NCBI GenBank assembly: GCA_030667885.1
Contig: DAOUVA010000322.1
Location: 1-5,701 of the forward strand
Length of the DNA: 5,701 nucleotides
Source of the DNA: Phycisphaerae bacterium
Lineage (GTDB): Bacteria > Planctomycetota > Phycisphaerae > Sedimentisphaerales > Anaerobacaceae
Direction of reading: 5' to 3'
Of the stretch, positions 1-5,701 are shown one piece after another. Under the pieces are notes generated by a model, which worked only from the letters and a program-made list of their open reading frames with translations, did no database searches and was not told where the DNA came from. Numbering within the stretch: the stretch's first letter is position 1; each line of letters begins with the position of its first letter. A program made the translations under genes and the position numbers.

Positions 1-714
1 AATACTTCACACAATGGACAGGGTTATAATCACATTGTGAACATGCTTAATACACAGGGGCCCAAGTACCAATACGGTACGGGTTGTCTGTCGGATGGTG
101 TCCTGGGTTTCTGGATTGCGCGCACGGCCGGACTCGGCGAAATCGTAGATGCTGAAAAGGTTAAAAGCCATTTAATCGCTGTTCACAAGTATAATCTCAA
201 ACACGACCTCACTGATCATGCCAATCCGCAACGGCCTGCTTTTGCTTTGGGTAAAGACGGCGGCCTGCTTCTGTGCACCTGGCCGCGAGGGGGGGAGCTG
301 TCTATCCCCTTCGTTTATAGCGACGAAGTATGGACTGGTATTGAATACCAGGTAGCCTCCCACCTGATGCTCGAAGGCGTAGTTCGAGAAGGACTCGAGA
401 TTGTGCGAGTATGCCGCGACCGATATGATGGGCGTATTCGGAATCCATTCAACGAGTACGAATGCGGTCACTGGTACGCGCGAGCCTTATCCAGCTATGG
501 CTTGCTGCAGGGCCTTACCGGCCTGCGTTACGATGCGATCGATAAGACGCTCTATATAGATTCTAAAATCGGGGACAATTTTCGCAGCTTCTTTTCTGCC
601 GAAAGCGGCTTTGGCACTGCCGGCCTAAAAGACGGAAAACCATTCGTAGAAATAAAATCAGGTGAACTTGACGTCAGACAGGTAAACGTATCCGGCCGGA
701 AAATGCCTCTGTGA
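1..714 (+). CDS. GH116 (DUF608) glycoside hydrolase, C-terminal part, 5' truncated by window edge
   Basis: The reading frame is open from base 1 to the TGA at 712-714, giving 237 visible residues. The GTG at 37 is internal and not a real start, because residues before it continue the fold. The fragment matches the C-terminal alpha-helical barrel of GH116, the family of bacterial beta-glucosidases and human non-lysosomal glucosylceramidase GBA2. Visible signatures (fragment numbering) are PKYQYGTGCLSD at about 21-32, SDEVWTGIEYQVASHL at 107-122, and RDRYDGRIRNPFNEYECG at about 139-156, followed by HWYAR. From memory of the Thermoanaerobacterium TxGBA structure, Glu777 and Arg786 contact the glucose. 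Glu152 and Arg161 here have the same nine-residue spacing. The nucleophile Glu and acid/base Asp should lie upstream of the window, so activity cannot be judged. A short beta tail (about 185-237) closes the protein. The signal peptide, if any, is out of view. It sits 31 bp before an enolase-superfamily gene. The family call is firm; the substrate is unknown. Confidence 0.93.
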   Translation, partial: NTSHNGQGYNHIVNMLNTQGPKYQYGTGCLSDGVLGFWIARTAGLGEIVDAEKVKSHLIAVHKYNLKHDLTDHANPQRPAFALGKDGGLLLCTWPRGGELSIPFVYSDEVWTGIEYQVASHLMLEGVVREGLEIVRVCRDRYDGRIRNPFNEYECGHWYARALSSYGLLQGLTGLRYDAIDKTLYIDSKIGDNFRSFFSAESGFGTAGLKDGKPFVEIKSGELDVRQVNVSGRKMPL

Positions 715-745
715 TAAAATTTGTTTTGGTTTTCCTTTTTCTATT

Positions 746-1993
746 ATGTCTAATGATTCAATACATCTTAGCCGGCGTCAATTTCTGTGGAGTTCGGCTG
801 TTGTGCCGTTGGGACTTATCACCTCGGTTGCTTACACAAAACAGGCCAATACGAAAATTGAGCACATCGAGTTGTTTACCGTACGCTATCCAACTAAAGG
901 ATACTTTAAGTTTTTCATCGGACCTGGCGGTGCGTACGGACGCGGCGCGGTCATAGTCAAGATTACTACCGGCGATGGTGCAGTCGGTTGGGGCCAGAGT
1001 ATTCCTTCGCCAATGTGGAGTTATGAAACTCTGGAAACAGCCAAAATTGTGTTGCGAGATTATCTGGGCCCGGCCCTGGTAGGACGTAATCCCCTGGACA
1101 TTGACGGGGCTCATAAGGCAATGGACCTTGCCTTGGCGCCGGGTTTTTCTACTGCGATGCCGATAGCCCGCTCCGGCCTGGATATAGCCCTGCACGATTT
1201 GGCCGGTAAGCTCAAAGGCCAGTCGCTGTCGCAGATGTGGAATCGACCGCGAGGTGGGCCGCTGAAGCTGAGTTGGACGGTTAACGCCCGGACGCTTGAT
1301 GAGGCCGAGGAGGTTATCGACGCCGGTTATAAGCGAGGTTACTCGAACTTCAACATCAAAGTTGCACCTGACCCTAAATTCGACATTGCTCTTGCCATGT
1401 TGGTCCGTAAACGAGCACCGGGGGGTTTTTTGTGGGCGGATGCTAATGGTGGCTATGACCGGGCCACTGCTATGGCTGTCGCACCGAAACTGGCCGACGC
1501 CGGTGTCGATGTGCTCGAATCGCCGCTGAGACCCAATCGCATCAGCGGTTACCAGGCCCTAAAAAAGCAAGGAGCTTTGCCTATTCTGATGGACGAGGGC
1601 GTTGTCTCCCCTGTAGAACTTTTCGAGTTTATTCGTCTTAAGATGCTCGACGGGGTGGCAATGAAACCTTCTCGCTGCGGCGGACTGGCTCCTGCGAAAC
1701 GGCAGATTGAAATCCTTCTGAATGAAGGGCTTATGTGGCTGGGCAGCGGGCTGACAGATCCTGATATCTCTATGGCCGCAGCGCTGGCACTATATGGTGC
1801 ATACGGCCTGACAAAGCCAGTTGCACTAAACGGCCCTCAATTTCTTACTACTGACGTTCTTACCAGGCCGTTGGATATTAAGGACGGTTCTGCGACGGTG
1901 CCGGTTGGTCACGGCCTGGGTATAGAGGTTGACGAAGCAAAAGTTATCGAACTGATGAAAAAGACAACCGATTCTGAAAAGATTCGGATATGA
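746..1993 (+). CDS. Tat-exported mandelate racemase/muconate lactonizing enzyme family protein (enolase superfamily)
   Basis: This complete 415-residue protein is a little longer than typical family members because of its leader. It begins with a Tat signal: SRRQFL at 9-14, then a hydrophobic stretch to about 30, with a possible cleavage after SVA at 27-29. The capping domain runs from about 37 to 160 and the barrel from about 170 to 385. The three metal ligands of the superfamily are visible: Asp232 (WADANGG), Glu258 (LESP) and Asp283 (MDEG). Lys205 (FNIKV) and Lys307 (AMKPSRCGG) fit the two barrel-end lysines of the MLE subgroup. Such enzymes abstract the proton alpha to a carboxylate, leading to epimerisation, racemisation, dehydration or cycloisomerisation. 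Two things are odd: the first lysine of the usual KxK is Asn203, and the late-strand acid of classic MLE appears to be replaced (GSGLTD at 333-338). ATG 746 is chosen because it puts the twin arginine near the N-terminus, although no Shine-Dalgarno sequence precedes it. The family is firm; the reaction is unknown, possibly on a sugar acid given its glycosidase neighbours. Confidence 0.92.
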   Translation: MSNDSIHLSRRQFLWSSAVVPLGLITSVAYTKQANTKIEHIELFTVRYPTKGYFKFFIGPGGAYGRGAVIVKITTGDGAVGWGQSIPSPMWSYETLETAKIVLRDYLGPALVGRNPLDIDGAHKAMDLALAPGFSTAMPIARSGLDIALHDLAGKLKGQSLSQMWNRPRGGPLKLSWTVNARTLDEAEEVIDAGYKRGYSNFNIKVAPDPKFDIALAMLVRKRAPGGFLWADANGGYDRATAMAVAPKLADAGVDVLESPLRPNRISGYQALKKQGALPILMDEGVVSPVELFEFIRLKMLDGVAMKPSRCGGLAPAKRQIEILLNEGLMWLGSGLTDPDISMAAALALYGAYGLTKPVALNGPQFLTTDVLTRPLDIKDGSATVPVGHGLGIEVDEAKVIELMKKTTDSEKIRI

Positions 1994-2025
1994 TGACCAA
2001 TATATACTCTAAGATGAGTTAATAT

Positions 2026-2030
2026 GGAGG
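2026..2030 (+). promoter_or_regulatory. Shine-Dalgarno GGAGG before the GTG start at 2037
   Basis: GGAGG lies six bases before the GTG at 2037 and twelve before the in-frame ATG at 2043. The spacing favours GTG 2037, giving a protein starting MTMDRRDF. Starting at the ATG would remove only two residues and leave the Tat motif intact. Confidence 0.75.
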
Positions 2031-2036
2031 AATAAA

Positions 2037-4205
2037 GTGACTATGGACCGAAGAGATTTCATAAAAACCTCGGTAGTTGCGGGTGCGTATGCAGTGCTGG
2101 GATCGCCGTGGGCAGCCGCCAAAGAGAATCAAGAGCCTTGGTTTGATCGTCCGATGCGCTGGGCTCAATTGGTCCTGGTGGAAAACGATCCCGGCCGGTT
2201 CGACCCGGATTTCTGGCTGGACTACTTCAAGCGCATTCACGCCGATGCTGCCTGTTTAAGCGCTGGGGGTGCGGTAGCATACTACCCCACAAAAATCCCA
2301 ATGCACCATCGAAGTGCGTGGCTTGGGGGTTCCGACCCATTCGGCTATCTCGTCCGGGGATGTCGTAAAATGGGAATGGCGGTAATCGCCCGAACGGATC
2401 CTCATGCTACATGGAATAACGTCTATCAGGCTCATCCGGATTGGATTGCCGTCGATTCGAAGGGACAGAAACGGCGCCATTGGTCGAATCCGGAGTTATG
2501 GGTTACATGTGCGCTCGGCCCATACAATTTCGAGTTCATGAGCCAGGTCCATAAAGAGATTATGACATTGTATCAACTGGATGGGATTTTTTCCAATCGC
2601 TGGGCAGGTCACGGACTCTGCTACTGTGAGCATTGCGTTCGAAATTTTAAGTCGTTTTCCGGGATGGACCTGCCCCGTACGAGCGAGCGTCATGATCCGG
2701 TTTATCGCAAATACTCGCAGTGGCGAATTGAACGATTAAAAGAGTTATGGTTTTTGTGGGACAAAACAATCCGCGAGGTCAAGTCCACTTCGCGGTATAT
2801 TCCCAATGGATTTCCTGATAACGTCGTAACAGGCGCCCTGTCTGATATCTTCTTCACCGATCATCAGGCAAGAAGTGGCGTCATTCCGCCCTGGTCGAAT
2901 GGGAAGCGGGCGAAAGAGCTGCGTGCAACAATGGGAATGAAACCTCTCGGCGGCATATTCAGTATTGGTTTGGAAGAACGCTACCGGTGGAAGGATTCCG
3001 TGCAGAGTGAGCCGGAAATCCGAATCTGGGTGGCCGAAGGTACTGCCAACAACATGCGCCCATGGTTTGTCAAATTCTCGGGGACAATCTACGACAAGCG
3101 TTGGCTTAAGGTTGTTGAAAGAATCTATCAGTGGCATTATCGAGTCGAGCCTTATTTGAGAAATATTGCGCCGCTCGCCCGCACGGCAATGGTCTATTCG
3201 GAACAGACCGAAAAAAACTATGGAGGTGAAAAGTGGCAGCAGGGCAGTAACGGTCATGAGCTGGGGATGTACCATGCCCTCGTCGAAGCACGTGTACCAT
3301 TCGAGATGGTCAACGACCGATTACTCGATGCTGAACATCTGAAACCGTTCAAGTTACTGATTCTTCCGAACATTGCCGCTCTTTCCGAAACGCAGTGTGA
3401 ACAGCTCAGGCAATACGTGAAAAGTGGAGGAAGTTTGGTTGCCACCTTCGAAACATCGCTGTACGACCAGGATGGTAAAAAGCGGCAGAATTTCGGCCTT
3501 ACCGATATGTTTGGCCTGTCATATAACGACCGGATCGAAGGGCCAATGAAGAACTCGTATCTCAGGCTGAATAGCAATTCTAAAACAGGCCGGTTCCATC
3601 CTGTCTTAAGCGGACTTGAGGATGCATATCGCATAATCAACGGAGTTTGGCGGCTGGATGTACAACCTAACCTGGATTTCCCCTCTCCTGTGACACTGAT
3701 TCCCACTTATCCCGACCTGCCGATGGAACATGTTTATCCGAGAAAGCCTGAAACCGATATCCGGGAAGTGTATTTGCGAGAATTGGGAGAAAGCCGGGTT
3801 GCTTATATTCCCTGGGATATAGACCGGACATTTTGGGAAATCATGAATGTGGATCATGGCAGACTTCTGAAGAATATCATCAACTGGGCTGCAAATGAAG
3901 AGCCGCCAGTTAAGGTAACAGGCCCCGGAATTCTTGATGTGACTGTATGGCGGCAGAAACAATCAATGACTGTCCATCTTGTCAATCTTACCAATGCGAT
4001 GATGATGAAAGGGCCGTTCCGAGAGTTTATTCGCATCGGCGAGCAAAAACTTCAGATAAAAACTCCACGAAATACGAAAGTGAAGAAAATCCACCTGCTC
4101 GTCAGTGGTACAAGTCCGGATTATCAAACTAAGAATGATATTGTTTCGCTTACTGTGCCTTCGATCCTGGATCACGAAGTTGTAGCGATGGATTTAGTGA
4201 CATAA
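2037..4205 (+). CDS. Tat-exported glycoside-hydrolase-like protein: GHL6/GH42-like barrel plus beta-galactosidase trimerization domain
   Basis: This complete 722-residue protein has a Tat leader (DRRDFIK at 4-10, hydrophobic core to about 24, probable cleavage after AAA at 26-28). Residues about 40-250 resemble the hypothetical glycosyl hydrolase GHL6 part of a TIM barrel: MRWAQLVL at 40-47, ARTDPHATWNN at 118-128, HPDWIAVD at 133-140 and LDGIFSNRW at 181-189. Directly after this comes C195-x-C197-x2-C200, with another cysteine at 158, which recalls the zinc cysteines of GH42 beta-galactosidases. The barrel seems to end around 325-365. Residues about 380-620 look like the GH42 trimerization (GATase-like) domain, including GHELGMYHALVEARVPFEMV at 406-425, LLILPNIAALS at 440-450 and YVKSGGSLVATFETSLYD at 460-477. 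A beta domain at about 625-722 closes the protein. It is probably an exported carbohydrate-active enzyme, but the usual GH42 Asn-Glu catalytic pair is not seen, so the reaction is open. It lies 43 bp after the MLE homologue, probably in the same transcript. Confidence 0.82.
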   Translation: MTMDRRDFIKTSVVAGAYAVLGSPWAAAKENQEPWFDRPMRWAQLVLVENDPGRFDPDFWLDYFKRIHADAACLSAGGAVAYYPTKIPMHHRSAWLGGSDPFGYLVRGCRKMGMAVIARTDPHATWNNVYQAHPDWIAVDSKGQKRRHWSNPELWVTCALGPYNFEFMSQVHKEIMTLYQLDGIFSNRWAGHGLCYCEHCVRNFKSFSGMDLPRTSERHDPVYRKYSQWRIERLKELWFLWDKTIREVKSTSRYIPNGFPDNVVTGALSDIFFTDHQARSGVIPPWSNGKRAKELRATMGMKPLGGIFSIGLEERYRWKDSVQSEPEIRIWVAEGTANNMRPWFVKFSGTIYDKRWLKVVERIYQWHYRVEPYLRNIAPLARTAMVYSEQTEKNYGGEKWQQGSNGHELGMYHALVEARVPFEMVNDRLLDAEHLKPFKLLILPNIAALSETQCEQLRQYVKSGGSLVATFETSLYDQDGKKRQNFGLTDMFGLSYNDRIEGPMKNSYLRLNSNSKTGRFHPVLSGLEDAYRIINGVWRLDVQPNLDFPSPVTLIPTYPDLPMEHVYPRKPETDIREVYLRELGESRVAYIPWDIDRTFWEIMNVDHGRLLKNIINWAANEEPPVKVTGPGILDVTVWRQKQSMTVHLVNLTNAMMMKGPFREFIRIGEQKLQIKTPRNTKVKKIHLLVSGTSPDYQTKNDIVSLTVPSILDHEVVAMDLVT

Positions 4206-4303
4206 CTGCCAGCATTTTTAAAAGGGAATCATTTTTTCAGAAATATAGTAGGTGTATTTTTCACGATTAAGTGTTGCGTAAGCTGTTTTCAAGGAGAAAG
4301 AAA
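4206..4303 (+). other. 98-bp intergenic spacer without a recognised terminator or promoter
   Basis: The spacer is AT-rich, with T-runs near 4215-4220 and 4231-4237, but I found no GC-rich hairpin in front of them that would make an intrinsic terminator. No convincing -35/-10 pair at 16-18 bp spacing was found. Read-through from the upstream gene is therefore possible, although an unrecognised promoter cannot be excluded. This is the longest gene-free stretch in the window. Confidence 0.5.
4291..4296 (+). promoter_or_regulatory. Shine-Dalgarno AAGGAG before the ATG at 4304
   Basis: AAGGAG sits seven bases before ATG 4304, near-ideal spacing. It supports this start, which also places a classic signal peptide at the N-terminus of the propeller protein. 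Confidence 0.8.
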
Positions 4304-5701
4304 ATGAAGATATGGTTTGCACTGCTGAGTTCGCTGCTTTTCTGCTGCGCGGCGATTGCCGACGATGCCGTTCTCGAGTTGTCAAAGCACCTTGGGAAGA
4401 CACCAGCTCTGGTCGTCGTGGTTTGTGGAGGCAAGGAGGGAGACCTGCCGACGATTGCCAAGTTAGTTAAAGAAACTCCATGGACGATCTTCTGCCGAGG
4501 CACCATCTCACCCGGGCTGACAAAGATCCGCGATTGGGCGAGAGAGCAGGGGCACTTGGGGGATCGGATTTATGTGGTGGACGACAATGGTGCGTCACTC
4601 TGGCTGGCGGGAGATTTGGCCGATGCCGTGTGGGTGGCGCCGGGCGTCGATGATCCGCCGTCCGAGAAAGAAATTCTGCGTGTGCTGCATCCCGGCGGTG
4701 TCTTCATTGCTTCGGGAAAGGTAGTTTTCAAGCCCGCTCAATCTGGCGTTGATGAGTGGCGCCATCCGTATCATGGGCCGGACAACAATGTGGTCTCGCA
4801 AGACCAAACTGCTCGCTTGCCGGGGGAATTGCGTTTTCAAACGTATCCAGTATTCGCAGCAATGCCAAATCAGACACTTTTTGCAGGTGGGCGGATTTTC
4901 TTTTTCTCCGGACATATCGCGTTCCACGAGCGCGAAGAACCGCTCTTGAACATGCTGACGGTTCTCAACGCGTATAACGGCCTGCGTCTCTGGAGTCGCC
5001 CGCTCGATCCGCGCTATGTCGTCCACAATGTTGTGAAGCTGGCCACCGACAGCGAGGTGGTTTTTGCCGAGGGCGGGACGCTGTGGATGCTGGATGCTGC
5101 TACCGGGCAGGAGCGCGGCAAGTTCAGTGTTCCGGCCGAGGCAGCCGCCGCCGGCGACACGGACTGGAAATGGATTGCGCAGGAGAAGAACATACTCTGG
5201 GCTGCATTCGGCCCACCGGACGCTCAAGTTGCTCCGCATAGGCAGAAAGGGCAGATGGGCCACTGGCCCTGGAACGTTGCTAACGATCAGTATCGGAGTA
5301 TCACCAACAACTTCGGAGCGGCAAGAAGACTGGCAGCCTTTCGGTATCCCGAGATGGAACTGATCTGGAGTGTCAGCGAGTCGGAACCTTTCGACGCTCG
5401 AGCCTTGTGCGTCGAGGGCAATCGCATCTTCGAGATGGCGCCGAGAAAGTATATGGCCGCTCGCGATTCTACCACAGGCAGGCAGTTGTGGCGCCGAACG
5501 CCCGAAACGTCCAAAGAACTCTTCAACGCCATCGGCACTTCGCTCAAACGCCAGGGCTGGGGCCTGGGATGGGCCACCTACTGTTGCACGCGAGCTAAGA
5601 ATAATGTGGTGTGCATTGCGGGGCCGTCGTTCAAGAATACCATCTGCGTTAGCTTAGAGAATGGCGAACTCCTCTGGACGTCAAACATCCCATCTCCCCA
5701 T
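4304..5701 (+). CDS. Secreted PQQ-like beta-propeller protein with degenerate methyltransferase-like N-terminal domain, 3' truncated
   Basis: The frame is open from ATG 4304 to the last base with no stop, giving 466 residues; the rest lies downstream. A signal peptide (MKIWFALLSSLLFCCAAIA) would be cut after AIA at 17-19. Residues about 30-140 look like a class I methyltransferase-type Rossmann domain: VVVVCGGKEGDL at 37-48, DRIYVVDDNGASLWL at 87-101, LADAVWVAP at 105-113 and EILRVLHPGGVFI at 123-135. A linker holding DEWRHPYHGPDNNVVSQD at 150-167 follows, a junction I associate with planctomycetal propeller proteins. PQQ-like blades follow, seen as LNAYNGLRLW (221-230), LWMLDAATGQE (260-270), ARDSTTGRQLW (386-396) and CVSLENGELLW (448-458). 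No PQQ-binding or dehydrogenase active-site residues were identified, so the propeller is probably a binding or scaffold module. Its sampled base composition is more GC-rich than that of the genes before it. The role is unknown. Confidence 0.83.
   Translation, partial: MKIWFALLSSLLFCCAAIADDAVLELSKHLGKTPALVVVVCGGKEGDLPTIAKLVKETPWTIFCRGTISPGLTKIRDWAREQGHLGDRIYVVDDNGASLWLAGDLADAVWVAPGVDDPPSEKEILRVLHPGGVFIASGKVVFKPAQSGVDEWRHPYHGPDNNVVSQDQTARLPGELRFQTYPVFAAMPNQTLFAGGRIFFFSGHIAFHEREEPLLNMLTVLNAYNGLRLWSRPLDPRYVVHNVVKLATDSEVVFAEGGTLWMLDAATGQERGKFSVPAEAAAAGDTDWKWIAQEKNILWAAFGPPDAQVAPHRQKGQMGHWPWNVANDQYRSITNNFGAARRLAAFRYPEMELIWSVSESEPFDARALCVEGNRIFEMAPRKYMAARDSTTGRQLWRRTPETSKELFNAIGTSLKRQGWGLGWATYCCTRAKNNVVCIAGPSFKNTICVSLENGELLWTSNIPSPH

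Noticed and set aside
289..295. Run of seven G in the GH116 gene, possible frameshift spot
   Set aside because: The frame stays intact and family motifs continue on both sides, so there is no sign of an actual frameshift.
691..700. Perfect 10-bp palindrome TCCGGCCGGA followed by a T-rich stretch, a possible terminator
   Set aside because: It has no loop, lies inside the GH116 coding sequence and is about 20 bases from the T-rich region, so it does not form a standard intrinsic terminator.
711..956. Forward frame of 81 codons with a hydrophobic start, overlapping the GH116 stop
   Set aside because: It overlaps the enolase-superfamily gene in another frame; the apparent hydrophobic N-terminus is only the T-rich leader being translated, and the rest resembles nothing.
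1420..1432. G6T6 run in the enolase-superfamily gene, in phase as a possible -1 slippery site (G GGT TTT)
   Set aside because: A -1 shift would hit a TAA within a few codons and lose most of the catalytic barrel, while frame 0 encodes the expected motif just after it (WADANGG). It is most likely chance, and worth only a sequencing-quality check.
2001..2006. TATATA in the spacer before gene 3 as a possible -10 box
   Set aside because: No -35-like sequence is present at 16-18 bp upstream, and an AT-rich spacer gives such matches by chance.
4595..5263. Reverse-strand open frame of 222 codons
   Set aside because: Its translation has no recognisable domain and it lies opposite the forward propeller gene, whose frame is unbroken from 4304 to the edge and has a signal peptide, PQQ-like blade motifs and a good ribosome binding site.
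5064..5363. Forward frame of 99 codons rich in Arg, Gly and Pro
   Set aside because: Its composition is typical of an off-frame read of a GC-rich gene, and it lies wholly inside the propeller gene.

Overview
The window looks like a stretch of chromosome or metagenome contig from an uncultured member of the PVC group, most likely a planctomycete (Phycisphaerae/Sedimentisphaerales-like) or a Lentisphaerota/Verrucomicrobiota relative. The reasons are family-level. They are a GH116 enzyme of a bacterial subtype seen in such genomes, two secreted enzymes with twin-arginine (Tat) leaders, one an enolase-superfamily protein, and a large exported PQQ-like propeller protein carrying the 'DEWxH' junction typical of planctomycetal proteins. 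The assignment is inference, not proof. Base composition is moderate, about half G+C by eye.

All real genes lie on the + strand. From left to right: (1) positions 1-714, the C-terminal part of a GH116 (DUF608) beta-glucosidase/glucosylceramidase-like glycoside hydrolase, cut by the left edge; (2) 746-1993, a complete Tat-exported mandelate racemase/muconate lactonizing enzyme homologue; (3) 2037-4205, a complete Tat-exported glycoside-hydrolase-like protein with a GHL6/GH42-like barrel and a beta-galactosidase trimerization domain; (4) 4304-5701, the N-terminal 466 codons of a secreted protein with a degenerate methyltransferase-like domain followed by PQQ-like beta-propeller blades, cut by the right edge. 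Gene 4 is open to the edge without a stop, so it is easy to miss. The long reverse-strand frame across it (4595-5263) is a shadow.

The first three genes are separated by only 31 and 43 bp with no visible terminator and probably form one transcript. Gene 4 follows after 98 bp, has its own good ribosome binding site and seems richer in G+C. It may be the next gene of the same operon or a separate unit.

A reasonable working picture is a glycoside or sugar-acid degradation locus. A GH116 enzyme would release glucose-type sugars. A second, uncharacterised hydrolase-like enzyme and an enolase-superfamily lyase/epimerase would act outside the cytoplasm, and the exported propeller protein has an unknown role. 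The substrate cannot be read from the sequence. No RNA genes, CRISPR arrays, insertion sequences, attachment sites or convincing promoters or terminators were seen.
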